From Xanthomonas floridensis (GTDB lineage Bacteria; Pseudomonadota; Gammaproteobacteria; Xanthomonadales; Xanthomonadaceae): 64,000 nucleotides of DNA. The stretch is from contig NZ_LXNG01000003.1 of assembly GCF_001642575.1 (NCBI RefSeq), positions 87,895 to 151,894 on the forward strand, given 5' to 3'. The notes beneath the pieces were generated by a model, which was given only the letters and a program-made list of their open reading frames with translations, made no database searches and was not told the origin of the DNA. The position numbers and the translations under genes were made by a program. Positions 1-8,012 of this stretch are shown in pieces; position 1 is the stretch's first letter; every line of letters starts with the position of its first letter.

Positions 1-344
1 ATCTGCGCAAATTCGCGGAGCAGCGCCAGGGTGGCTTCGGGCATCTGCGGATCGCGCGCATTGGCCAGCACGATCACTCCCAGCGCGCCGTCGCAGACCA
101 GCGGCCACATGAAATCCAGGTACTTCTGCCCTGGCACGCCGTAGACGTGCAGCAGTTCGCCGTCTTCCAGTTCGATCGAGCTGTAGTCCAGCGCGACCGT
201 GGTGTAGGTCTTGTCGCCGTAGGCATCCTGGCTGAGCGGCATCTCGGTGCTGACCGGCTCCACATCGGAGATGGCGCGCACGGCGGTGGTCTTGCCGGCG
301 CCCATGCCGCCCACGAACACCAGTTTGTTGGCTGGAAGACTCAT
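1..344 (-). CDS. Small Ras-like GTPase of a roadblock-associated module (3' end off window)
   Basis: Only the first 114 residues are in the window; the gene runs off the left edge. A P-loop GGMGAGKT lies at residues 12-19, a PGQ switch (G3-like) at 71-73, and NARD at 95-98 sits where the NKxD base-recognition motif is expected. These features fit the small GTP-binding proteins that pair with roadblock/LC7 proteins, such as MglA of Myxococcus or the conservon GTPases of Streptomyces. Its ATG overlaps the stop codon of the preceding gene by four bases, so it is translationally coupled as the last visible gene of a four-gene minus-strand operon. Likely role: nucleotide-dependent switch controlling polarity or signalling (inference). 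GTP specificity is not certain. Confidence 0.85.
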   Translation of the reverse strand, partial: MSLPANKLVFVGGMGAGKTTAVRAISDVEPVSTEMPLSQDAYGDKTYTTVALDYSSIELEDGELLHVYGVPGQKYLDFMWPLVCDGALGVIVLANARDPQMPEATLALLREFAQ

Positions 345-1261
345 GACTGCGCCTGGAAAAGAGAGAGGCCAAACCGGCGTGCGACCCAGGAAAAGAACCG
401 GGAATTGCTGCTGCTGTCCGGACGAGGCGGCATTGACGGCACGGGAATCTCCGCAGTCTGGGCAAGGCCGCTGGCGAGTGCGGCGGCGAACAGGCATTCC
501 ACCGTCTGCAGCGGGAGCTTGCAAGCAGTGGCCAGCGCCTGCGGGCGCCATGGGCGCGCATGCAGGTGGGCGATGGCGAGCAACTGCGCCGGCGAACTGG
601 TCTGCGCGCTCAATTCCGGCCACTGGCGCAGCTGCAGCGCGTGGCTGGGCTCCACCGCCGGCAGGGCGGGGCGCAGATGCTCGGGCAGGGCGAAATACAG
701 TGCTTCGAACGAGACGCGCTGCGGCAACGAAGTGTGGATATCGTCGGCCGTGCGCTGCCAGCCCGAGCGGTCCAGCGCAGCGATCAGCTCATCCAGCGTG
801 ACGCCGGCCGGCAGATGCAGGCAGTGTTGGGCCGGATCCACGCGCACCTGCAGCCCCGCGTTGCGCACCACCACCACGCCGGTACCGAATTCACCGCGGC
901 AATGGCGCAGCAGCAAGGCCGGCTCGGCCACCGGAGTGGCATGTGGCGACGACAGCAGCAGGCGCATCTGTTCGTTGAGCTCGCGCACGGTGGCGCCATG
1001 CTTGAGCCAGGCGCCGGCCACCGGTGTGCGCGAGACCACCAGCACGCGCACCGGCTGGCCCTGCAGCGCCTGCCATGCAGCCAGGCCGTCGGCGGTTTCC
1101 AGGCCCAGCACCACCACGTCGGCCGCGTGCTGCGGCCACTCGCCCAGCTGCACGTCGATGCGCTCGGCGAGCAGCAGCGAGCACGCCAGTTTCAGGCGCG
1201 TGGTGTGCAGCAGGTCCAGGCCGGCCGTGGCGACCCGCATGGCGTGAATGGGTGTGGTCAT
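341..1261 (-). CDS. Unrecognised protein, possibly pseudo-receiver plus winged helix, in GTPase-roadblock operon
   Basis: I do not recognise this 306-residue family. The start is the ATG at 1261 (MTTPIHAM); upstream in-frame codons lack coding character. The first ~110 residues alternate hydrophobic strands and helices like a response-regulator receiver, but no phospho-acceptor Asp pattern is obvious, so a pseudo-receiver is one reading. The C-terminal ~60 residues (around LLAIAHLHARPW to LFAAALASGL) look like a helical, winged-helix-like unit. No membrane segment or signal peptide. It lies between the roadblock genes and the GTPase and overlaps the GTPase start by 4 bp, so it probably acts in the same switch complex, perhaps as effector or adaptor (inference). 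Confidence 0.75.
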   Translation of the reverse strand: MTTPIHAMRVATAGLDLLHTTRLKLACSLLLAERIDVQLGEWPQHAADVVVLGLETADGLAAWQALQGQPVRVLVVSRTPVAGAWLKHGATVRELNEQMRLLLSSPHATPVAEPALLLRHCRGEFGTGVVVVRNAGLQVRVDPAQHCLHLPAGVTLDELIAALDRSGWQRTADDIHTSLPQRVSFEALYFALPEHLRPALPAVEPSHALQLRQWPELSAQTSSPAQLLAIAHLHARPWRPQALATACKLPLQTVECLFAAALASGLAQTAEIPVPSMPPRPDSSSNSRFFSWVARRFGLSLFQAQS

Positions 1262-1355
1262 GAGAGGGCGCCGTCTGGGCGCAGTGACGCGACAACGCCT
1301 GCCGGCTTGCACCGGCAGGCAGGGTCGGCGACGCAGGTGCGCCGCCGGACAGGCA

Positions 1356-1715
1356 TCAACCGAAATCCAGGGTCTTTTCGAACGCCTTGAGCTCGTGACG
1401 GGCCATCGCCAGATTGGCCTTGGCGCGGTCCAGTACCACGTACAGGAACAGCGTGCCGTTGCTTTCCAGCGGACGCAGCAGGTGGTACTGGCGCGACAGC
1501 GTGATCAGGATGTCTTCGATGGTGTCGTTCAGGCCGAGCTGCTCGGCGATGCGGCGCTTGGCACGGACCACTTCGGTATTGCCGGCTGCGGCCAGTTCCA
1601 GGTTGAGTTCGGTGCCGCCGGTCATGCCCAGCGCCATGCCGCTATCGCTGTCGACCAGCGCGGCGCCGACGAAACCGGCGAGCGAATGCAGTTGTTCCAG
1701 ATTGAGTTTTGACAT
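1356..1715 (-). CDS. Roadblock/LC7 domain protein (second of pair)
   Basis: 119 residues, all one roadblock/LC7 fold: an N-terminal helix (MSKLNLEQLHSLAGF), then strands with ALVDSDSG and the central helix EVVRAKRRIAEQLG. The start is ATG 1715, preceded by a strong GGAAGGGG ribosome site; an in-frame extension upstream to 1829 overlaps the neighbouring gene and is not coding-like. Roadblock proteins act as GTPase-activating or scaffold partners of small GTPases (MglB in Myxococcus). With the other roadblock gene (1784-2236) and the GTPase (ending at 344) it forms a compact operon; the two roadblock proteins may heterodimerise (inference). Confidence 0.85.
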   Translation of the reverse strand: MSKLNLEQLHSLAGFVGAALVDSDSGMALGMTGGTELNLELAAAGNTEVVRAKRRIAEQLGLNDTIEDILITLSRQYHLLRPLESNGTLFLYVVLDRAKANLAMARHELKAFEKTLDFG

Positions 1716-1783
1716 CGGTGGTCCCCTTCCAAACAGTGAGAAAAATCGGTGCGCTCGTGCAAGCACGAACGATGCCAACGGCA

Positions 1784-2236
1784 TCAGCCAGCCGGTCGTG
1801 CCAGCGCAGTGGCCAGGCGGCCGGCGCAATCGCGCGCGTTGAACAGCAGTGCGGCGGCATTGAGGTCGGCGCTGCCCACGGCGGTCAGTGTCAGTGGCTT
1901 GTCGGCGCGGATGCGGATCAGCACCAGCTGCCCGCCGCGGGTGCTGATGGTGGCGTAGTCGGCTTCGCTGAGGCCCGATTCGCGCGCCAGGGTCTCGCCC
2001 AGGGTCAGGAACGAATTGGCCATTGCCGCAAGCCGGCGGCCATCCACATCAAGGCTGGATTGCTCGGTGATGGCGCGGCCGTCGGCGGTGGACAGCATCA
2101 ACAGGGCAATGCCCGGCTCGCGCTCGATGGTCTGGGCGAACTCGCGCCCGATACGCTGCAAATCGTACAGATGCGACGCCCGCGCGACTTCGCCCACGGC
2201 AGCCTTGACGACCTGGTTGACGGCGTTATGCGGCAT
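1784..2236 (-). CDS. Roadblock/LC7 domain protein (first gene of operon)
   Basis: 150 residues starting at ATG 2236 with a GGGGAG site 5 bp upstream. The body matches a roadblock/LC7 fold: GIALLMLSTADGRAI is the central strand-turn, followed by the helix RRLAAMANSFLTLGETLARE and the strand QLVLIRIRADKPLTL. It lacks signal peptide and membrane segments, so it is cytosolic. It is the promoter-proximal gene of the minus-strand module roadblock, roadblock, unknown, GTPase. Expected role by family: regulator or scaffold for the small GTPase encoded at the left edge. Confidence 0.85.
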   Translation of the reverse strand: MPHNAVNQVVKAAVGEVARASHLYDLQRIGREFAQTIEREPGIALLMLSTADGRAITEQSSLDVDGRRLAAMANSFLTLGETLARESGLSEADYATISTRGGQLVLIRIRADKPLTLTAVGSADLNAAALLFNARDCAGRLATALARPAG

Positions 2237-2557
2237 GAAACTCCCCCTGTTGCTGATGGCCCGAGCGCGTACGTGATGCGTGTCCTGCGCTGGCCGGCGC
2301 ACCATACCATCCAGGTATTAGTGCGCAGTCACACCAGCCTCAGGTGTTTCACTGGGCGGTCAGACAAGCAGAATCTGCAAAGTCCAGCGCGCCACGAACT
2401 GCCGTGGCACGTCACAGTAGCGGCGCGTTGAGGCAGATCTAAACCCATCGGTTGTGAGGCCAGGCGCGATGCAAGCCACATGCCGTGCTGCGCTGCCGCG
2501 CGTCACTGCGCGGACGCGCCACTAGACTGCACGGCTTTATCGATGCTGGAGCAATGC
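2237..2557. other. Intergenic region between the GTPase operon and arginase
   Basis: Divergent intergenic region of about 320 bp. It must hold the promoters of the roadblock operon (minus) and of arginase (plus). I see no convincing -35/-10 pair, hairpin or small gene. Confidence 0.5.
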
Positions 2558-3481
2558 ATGGCAACGCAGTACGTGCCGGTTTCCCTGATTGGCGTTCCCA
2601 CCGACATCGGTGCCGGCCACCGCGGCGCACGGATGGGCCCGGAGGCGCTGCGCATCGCCGGGTTGCAGGAGGCGCTGGCCGGGCGCGGCGTGGAGGTGCG
2701 TGATCTGGGCAACCTGGATGGTCCACGCAATCCGTGGCAGCAGCCGCAGGCCGGTTATCGGCACCTGGACGAGGTGGTGGCCTGGAACCAGGCCCTGATG
2801 GATGCCAGCTACGCCGAGCTGCAGGCCGGCCGCATGCCGGTCATGCTGGGCGGCGACCATTGCCTGGGGATCGGCTCGATCACCGCAGTGGCCAAGTACT
2901 GCCGCGAGCAGGGCCGCCCGCTGCGGGTGCTGTGGCTGGATGCGCATTCGGACTTCAATACCAGCGAGGTGACTCCCTCGGGCAACGTGCACGGCATGCC
3001 GGTGGCCTGCCTGTGCGGGCTGGGCCCGCAGGCGCTGACCCACCTGGGTGGCAGCGCACCGGCGGTGTTGCCCGAGCAGGTGCGCCAGATCGGCATCCGC
3101 TCGGTGGACCCGGAGGAGAAGCGGCTGATCAAGCAGCACCGCATCGACGTCTACGACATGCGCTACATCGACGAAGCCGGCATGAAGCGCACCATGGAAG
3201 CGGCGCTGCAGGGCATGAGCGCCGACACCCATCTGCATGTGAGCTTCGATGTGGATTTTCTCGACCCCAGCATTGCGCCAGGGGTGGGCACCACGGTGCC
3301 GGGCGGCCCGAACTACCGCGAGGCGCAGCTGGTGATGGAGATGATTGCCGACACCGGCCGTCTGGGCTCGCTGGATATCGTCGAGCTCAATCCGGTGCTG
3401 GACAACCGCAATGCCACCGCCGAGCTGGCGGTGGATCTGGTCGAGAGCCTGTTCGGCAAGTCGACCCTGATGCGAGATTGA
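2558..3481 (+). CDS. rocF: Arginase
   Basis: 307 residues. Hydrolyses L-arginine to ornithine and urea with a binuclear Mn centre in the cytosol. All ureohydrolase metal motifs are visible: GGDHCLGIGS (98-107), DAHSDFNT (128-135) and SFDVDFLDP (about 229-237). The length is normal for RocF/SpeB-like arginases. Start chosen at ATG 2558 (MATQYVPVSL), where homology-like sequence begins; an ATG at 2543 is possible. A stand-alone gene between the GTPase operon and the entericidin pair. Agmatinase is the nearest alternative, but overall pattern and length favour arginase. Confidence 0.93.
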   Translation: MATQYVPVSLIGVPTDIGAGHRGARMGPEALRIAGLQEALAGRGVEVRDLGNLDGPRNPWQQPQAGYRHLDEVVAWNQALMDASYAELQAGRMPVMLGGDHCLGIGSITAVAKYCREQGRPLRVLWLDAHSDFNTSEVTPSGNVHGMPVACLCGLGPQALTHLGGSAPAVLPEQVRQIGIRSVDPEEKRLIKQHRIDVYDMRYIDEAGMKRTMEAALQGMSADTHLHVSFDVDFLDPSIAPGVGTTVPGGPNYREAQLVMEMIADTGRLGSLDIVELNPVLDNRNATAELAVDLVESLFGKSTLMRD

Positions 3482-3590
3482 TCCAGTGCTGAACGCGGCA
3501 CGCTGCCGTTCACATCAAATCCACGTCCGCGCAGTCAGATTTGGCGCCAAGCGAGGTGCGATCGCACCGGGCGCAGACCGAGGAAGACCT

Positions 3591-3743
3591 ATGAAGCGAC
3601 TGCTGACACTGATGGTGCTGGGCCTGTTTTCGGCCGGCGTGATGACGGGCTGCAACACCGTGGCCGGCGCCGGCAAGGACATGCAGGGCGCGGGCGACAA
3701 GGTCGAGAAGACGGCCGAAAAATGCAGCGACGGTAAGTGCTGA
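3591..3743 (+). CDS. Entericidin A/B family small lipoprotein
   Basis: 50 residues: Lys/Arg start, hydrophobic signal, lipobox ending MTGC at residue 22, then the family hallmark CNTVAGAGKDMQGAGDKVE. The mature peptide is a short, lipid-anchored amphipathic helix. In E. coli the ecnAB pair is described as an antidote/toxin bacteriolytic pair; in Xanthomonas the function is not settled. The C-terminus carries two extra Cys (KCSDGKC). ATG 3591 has a GAGGAAG site at correct distance. A paralogue lies 78 bp downstream. Confidence 0.88.
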   Translation: MKRLLTLMVLGLFSAGVMTGCNTVAGAGKDMQGAGDKVEKTAEKCSDGKC

Positions 3744-3820
3744 TTCGCCACCGTTGCGTGGTGCTTGTTCGATTTGATTGATCTGCGGCAACGCGCCGCT
3801 TACCCATGAAGGAGTCTGTT

Positions 3821-3955
3821 ATGAAGCGTGCAATTGTGCTGCTGGTGCTGTCGGTGTTTTCGGTCGGTATGCTGTCGGGCTGCAACACCGTCGCAGGTGC
3901 CGGCAAGGACGTGCAGGGCGCTGGCGAGAAGGTGGAAGACGCCGCGCGCAAGTGA
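3821..3955 (+). CDS. Entericidin A/B family small lipoprotein (paralogue)
   Basis: 44 residues, starting MKRAIVLLVL with lipobox LSGC and the hallmark CNTVAGAGKDVQGAGEK; about two thirds identical to the upstream copy, so a tandem duplication. The GAAGGAG ribosome site is 7 bp upstream. It lacks the two extra C-terminal Cys of its neighbour. A strong rho-independent terminator follows 26 bp after the stop, so the pair is probably one transcription unit. Confidence 0.9.
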   Translation: MKRAIVLLVLSVFSVGMLSGCNTVAGAGKDVQGAGEKVEDAARK

Positions 3956-3981
3956 TCCACTTGCTGCAACGGTGAACAAAG

Positions 3982-4006
3982 ACGGGCCGAAAGGCCCGTT
4001 TTTTTG
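3982..4006 (+). terminator. Rho-independent terminator after entericidin pair
   Basis: 7-bp GC-rich stem ACGGGCC/GGCCCGT with a GAAA loop, followed directly by a run of T. It ends the entericidin transcript. Confidence 0.9.
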
Positions 4007-4038
4007 TGGGTGCTCGCCCCCGCGATGCTGCGTATGCC

Positions 4039-4171
4039 TTAGCGGCAAGTAAAACGTGGCGAGCAGTGATCAGCTGTGGACGCCGCGCAAGACCCGGCAT
4101 GTATGCGTGGTTCCTGCACATTCCAGATCGGCGGTATCCACCTGACGGCAGTCCAGTGGTTTGTCAGCTTC
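4039..4171 (-). repeat. Degenerate copy of the ~140 bp palindromic (MITE-like) repeat
   Basis: Contains recognisable but diverged blocks of the repeat: AAAACGTGGCGAGCAG at one end, GTGGACGCCGCG and GGCATGTATGCGTGG inside, and GTGGTTTGTCAGC at the far end (inverted relative to the first). Best conserved copies are at 47398-47540 and 56668-56813. It fills most of the gap between the entericidin pair and the CsbD gene. Confidence 0.6.
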
Positions 4172-4308
4172 GCGATCTGGAAGTGCTGATGCACGGCAGC
4201 CATTCATCACGGTGAGCATGGGCTAGACATCTCTTGACCTGTGCGCAACGCTGCCGGCCCCACTCTGGCTACACGGTCAATCGCGACCGCATGCAGCGGA
4301 GAACCGCA

Positions 4309-4518
4309 ATGAACAAAGACATCATTTCCGGCAAGTGGACCCAGCTCAAGGGCCAGATGCAGGCCAAGTGGGGCGATCTCACTGACGATGACTTCAAGGT
4401 TGCAGAAGGTAACGCCGAATATCTGCAGGGCAAGTTGCAGGAGCGCTACGGCTGGGACCGCGACCGCGCCCAGACCGAGGTGCGCGCCTTCGAAAAGTCG
4501 CTGCACGACGACCGCTGA
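4309..4518 (+). CDS. CsbD family stress protein
   Basis: 69 residues, a complete CsbD domain: [16 protein letters not shown], then [26 protein letters not shown] and a C-terminal helix. CsbD-type proteins are small, hydrophilic and induced by general stress (sigmaB in Bacillus, envelope stress in Gram-negatives); biochemical role is unknown. ATG 4309 follows GGAGAACC. A perfect hairpin terminator lies 45 bp after the stop, so it is probably monocistronic. Confidence 0.93.
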   Translation: MNKDIISGKWTQLKGQMQAKWGDLTDDDFKVAEGNAEYLQGKLQERYGWDRDRAQTEVRAFEKSLHDDR

Positions 4519-4563
4519 GGCAACTCGCCCGCTCGCCTTCGGGTTGAGCAGGTCGTCCGGAAG

Positions 4564-4590
4564 GCGGGCCGCATGCGGCCCGCTTTTTTT
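4564..4590 (+). terminator. Rho-independent terminator after csbD
   Basis: Perfect palindromic stem GCGGGCCGC/GCGGCCCGC around an AT centre, followed by seven T residues. Confidence 0.92.
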
Positions 4591-4671
4591 GTGGGCAACG
4601 GCAGCGCCGGGAAGACGGATGAGGCGGCGCAGAGGCGTTAAACTTGCCGGCTGATTCCCTGGCCTTTGCAG

Positions 4672-5961
4672 ATGACCACTCGCGTTCTTACCGGCATCAC
4701 CACCTCCGGCACACCGCACCTGGGCAACTACGTCGGTGCGATCCGCCCCGCCATCCAGGCCAGCGCTGCCGCCGATGCGGAGAGCTTCTACTTCCTGGCC
4801 GATCTGCACAGCCTGATCAAGGCGCAGGATCCGGCGCGGACGCAGCGCTCCACCCTGGAAATCGCCGCCAGCTGGCTGGCCTGCGGGCTGGACCCGGACA
4901 AGGCGTGGTTCTACCGCCAGTCCGATGTGCCCGAGACCACCGAGTTGATGTGGCTGCTGACCTGCGTGGCCGGCAAGGGCATCCTCAACCGCGCGCATGC
5001 CTACAAGGCGGCGGTGGACAAGAACCGCGCCGACGGCGAGGACGACGACGCCGGCGTGACCGCCGGCTTGTTCATGTATCCGGTGCTGATGGCGGCCGAT
5101 ATCCTGATCTTCAACGCACACAAGGTGCCGGTGGGGCGCGACCAGATCCAGCACATCGAAATGGCGCGCGATTTCGCGCAGCGCTTCAACCATGTGTACG
5201 GTCGCGACTTCTTTACGCTACCCGATGCGGTGATCGACGAGCAGGTGGCCACCTTGCCGGGCCTGGATGGCCGCAAGATGAGCAAGAGCTACGGCAATAC
5301 CATCGCGCTGTTCGCCCCGCGCGAGGAGCTGCGCAAGCTGGTGTTCTCCATCCTGACCGATTCGCGCGCGCCAGGTGAGCCCAAGGACACCCAGGGTTCG
5401 GCGCTGTTTCAGTTGTACCAGGCCTTCGCCACGCCGGCGGAGACCACGGCCTTCGCGCAGGCGTTTGCCGAAGGGATCGGTTGGGGCGACGCCAAGCAGC
5501 AGCTGTTCGAGCGCATCGATCGCGAGATTGCCCCGCTGCGCACGCGCTACGAGGCACTGATGGCCGAACCGGCCAGGATCGAAGCGATACTGCGCGCCGG
5601 CGGTGCACGCCTGCGCGCGCGCTACGCCACGCCGCTGCTGGCCCAGCTGCGCGACGCGGTGGGCTTGCGCGACCTGTCCGATCAGGCGGGCCCGGCGGCG
5701 GTGCAGGCTGGCGAAAAAATCGCCTTGCCGGTGTTCAAGCAATACCGTGAAAGCGACGGGCAGTTCTATTTCAAGTTGAACGATGGTGCCGGCGCCCTGC
5801 TGCTGCAAAGCGATGGCTTTGCCTCGCCACGCGATGCCGGGCAGTTGATCGCGCGTTTGAAGCAGGCCGTGCAGGCCAGCGATCTGCAGTTGCCGGGTGT
5901 GCATGCCCAGGCCGATGCCGATGTGATTCTTGCCGCGGTGCAGGCGCTGCGCGAGGTCTGA
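4672..5961 (+). CDS. trpS: Tryptophan--tRNA ligase
   Basis: 429 residues. Charges tRNA-Trp with tryptophan in the cytosol. Class I signatures are present: TPHLGNYVG (HIGH box) near residues 14-22 and GRKMSKSYGN (KMSKS box) about residues 200-209. The protein is ~90 residues longer than E. coli TrpS; the additional C-terminal part (from about residue 335) is the extended form found in xanthomonads and some other proteobacteria. ATG 4672 is preferred; a TTG two codons upstream is the alternative. Stand-alone gene. Confidence 0.96.
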   Translation: MTTRVLTGITTSGTPHLGNYVGAIRPAIQASAAADAESFYFLADLHSLIKAQDPARTQRSTLEIAASWLACGLDPDKAWFYRQSDVPETTELMWLLTCVAGKGILNRAHAYKAAVDKNRADGEDDDAGVTAGLFMYPVLMAADILIFNAHKVPVGRDQIQHIEMARDFAQRFNHVYGRDFFTLPDAVIDEQVATLPGLDGRKMSKSYGNTIALFAPREELRKLVFSILTDSRAPGEPKDTQGSALFQLYQAFATPAETTAFAQAFAEGIGWGDAKQQLFERIDREIAPLRTRYEALMAEPARIEAILRAGGARLRARYATPLLAQLRDAVGLRDLSDQAGPAAVQAGEKIALPVFKQYRESDGQFYFKLNDGAGALLLQSDGFASPRDAGQLIARLKQAVQASDLQLPGVHAQADADVILAAVQALREV

Positions 5962-6370
5962 TCGCAGCGGCAAGGCGGGCCGGCTGGATGCGCATGGCCA
6001 GTGCATCGCGTGTCGTGCAGGAGGCTGAGCGATGCGTGTACCCGGCGCTCGATCGTGTTGGATACATCGTTATCGCTTGCCCGAAACCTCCGGCGCCGCG
6101 TGAGCGGTGACTGTGATCTGTGCCGCAGCTGCGAAGTGATTGACTGCGCCGCTGCGGTGCTCGACTTGAGCCCACGACCCCGGACCACCACACTGTTCCA
6201 GGGAGCCCACCGGTACGCCGCTGCCGCGGCGCACGTCCCGGTGCGTGTAGCGCAGTCCGGAGAACGCCACCGCCGGTGCGCCAATGGCGGCACGGCGCGG
6301 CAGAGCGCAGCACGGCGCGCCGATGGTGGTACGGTCGTGGCGTCACTCGTCGTGCAGCTACGGAGTCGCA
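5962..6370. other. Intergenic region, nothing recognised
   Basis: About 410 bp between trpS and the MBL hydrolase. No terminator, repeat or coding-like frame seen; the frames that stay open lack ribosome sites and coding codon bias. Confidence 0.4.
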
Positions 6371-7309
6371 ATGACAGCACCGGTTGATTCCAGCATCCAT
6401 CCCATCGATACCGGCTTTGGCGGGCCGCAGTTCGATGCGGCGTACCTGATCGTGGAGGCGCAGCGCGGCGCCTTCATCGATTGCGGAACCTCGTTGTCGG
6501 TGCCGCGCCTGCTTGCTGCCGTGCAGGCGGCCGGGCTGACGCCGACGCAGGTGGACTGGTTGATCCTGACCCATGTGCATCTGGATCACGCTGGCGGTGC
6601 CGGCGCCTTGCTGCAGCACCTGCCCAATGCGCGGGTGCTGGTGCATCCGCGCGGTGCGCCGCACATGATCGACCCGACCCGCCTGATCGCCGGTGCCACT
6701 GCGGTGTATGGGCAGGACGAAATGGCGCGCAGCTATGGCCAGATCGTGCCGGTTCCAGCCGAACGGGTGGTAGAGGCCGTCGACGGGCAGGCGGTGCTGC
6801 TCGGCGAGCGCGCGCTGTGCACGGTCGATACGCCCGGACATGCGCGGCACCACCTGTGCGTGTGGGATGCGCGCAGCCGCAGCTGGTTCACCGGCGATAC
6901 CTTCGGCCTGTCGTATCGCCAGCTCGATAGCGCGCAAGGGGCCTTCATCCTGCCGACGTCCTCGCCGGTGCAGTTCGAACCGGAGGCGATGCTGCACTCG
7001 ATCGCGCGGCTGATGGAGGCCGCGCCGCAGGCGATGTATCTCACCCACTATGGCCGGGTCGAATCGCCCGGCCCGTTGGCGCAGGCGCTGGTGCAGCAGA
7101 TCCACGCGATGACCGAGATTGCGCTGGGCTGCGCGGCACACCCAGATCGCCACCGCTGCATGGTGGCGGCGCTGACCGCGCTGTACCTGGAGCGTGCCCG
7201 GCAGCACGGTTGCCGGCTGGACGATGCGGCCGTGGCACGGCTGCTGGCCACCGATATCGAACTCAACGCGCAGGGTTTGGGTTGCTGGCTGGATCGTCCG
7301 GTGCGTTGA
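6371..7309 (+). CDS. MBL fold metallo-hydrolase
   Basis: 312 residues. The di-metal motif HVHLDHAGG is at residues ~72-80, the next metal His is in DTPGHARHH (~156-164), the bridging Asp in FTGDTFG (~176-182), and a late His in YLTHYG (~223-228). This is a complete metallo-beta-lactamase fold of the glyoxalase II-like branch, with an additional helical C-terminal region of ~80 residues. The substrate cannot be read from sequence. No signal peptide, so cytosolic. ATG 6371 follows GGAG. Stand-alone gene. Confidence 0.9.
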   Translation: MTAPVDSSIHPIDTGFGGPQFDAAYLIVEAQRGAFIDCGTSLSVPRLLAAVQAAGLTPTQVDWLILTHVHLDHAGGAGALLQHLPNARVLVHPRGAPHMIDPTRLIAGATAVYGQDEMARSYGQIVPVPAERVVEAVDGQAVLLGERALCTVDTPGHARHHLCVWDARSRSWFTGDTFGLSYRQLDSAQGAFILPTSSPVQFEPEAMLHSIARLMEAAPQAMYLTHYGRVESPGPLAQALVQQIHAMTEIALGCAAHPDRHRCMVAALTALYLERARQHGCRLDDAAVARLLATDIELNAQGLGCWLDRPVR

Positions 7310-8012
7310 GGGCGGCCGGATCGGGACTGGCGCGGCGAGGGTGGGGGACGCCGTCGATGCAGGGTTGTCGCTCGGCATGCGCTGTCCACGTGCAGCAGAT
7401 CGCCGTGCATACGATGAAGCGTGTTCGCCACGCATGCTGTCAGCATTGTGCACCGCAGATTGCTCCTGCAATGTGGTTTGCCGCCTTGCCGCCTTGCCGC
7501 CTTGCCGCCTTGCCGCCTGGCGTGGGCATGCACACCGCACACGCACTTGGGTCAGTGCAGTGGAGTGCGAGGGGACGGCGCACGCCGTAGCGCGATGGCC
7601 ATAACGACCTGCAGATGCATGAGTGCGCCGGAGACGCCTATCGTCGCGTCTGAAAGCCGCGCCCGGTCTGCCTTGCCAGCTCCCGCCGCGATGCCGTCGC
7701 ACAGCTACGCGTCTCAGCTCAACCGAATGCAGGTGCCCGGTGAAACGATGCGGCAGGCGATGGCGACAAGGCATCTGCCGGATGCAGCAGCGATGCTGCA
7801 TGCTGCGGTAAGCCAGGCCAATTACAGGCACTGGGCAGGCAGCACGCAGCTGCGAGTTGTCAGGAAGAGAACATGGTGGACGCGGCATGTTCCACTTCCG
7901 ACTCCCGATCACTGCCGACTACGCGCTGTGCGGTGGGTTGGATCACCGCGATTGGCTGCGCGCTTGTAAACTGTCTGTCATCCATCCGTTGCAAGGCCTC
8001 ACCGTGAATCCG
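7310..8012. other. Intergenic region with an 8-bp tandem repeat
   Basis: About 700 bp without a convincing gene. The only structure seen is the tandem repeat at 7478-7517. Several frames stay open because of the base composition, but none has a ribosome site with coding-like sequence. Confidence 0.5.
7478..7517. repeat. Tandem repeat, five copies of an 8-bp unit TTGCCGCC
   Basis: Five exact head-to-tail units in non-coding DNA. Eight is not a multiple of three, and no gene spans it. Copy number is likely to vary between strains by slippage. Confidence 0.9.
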
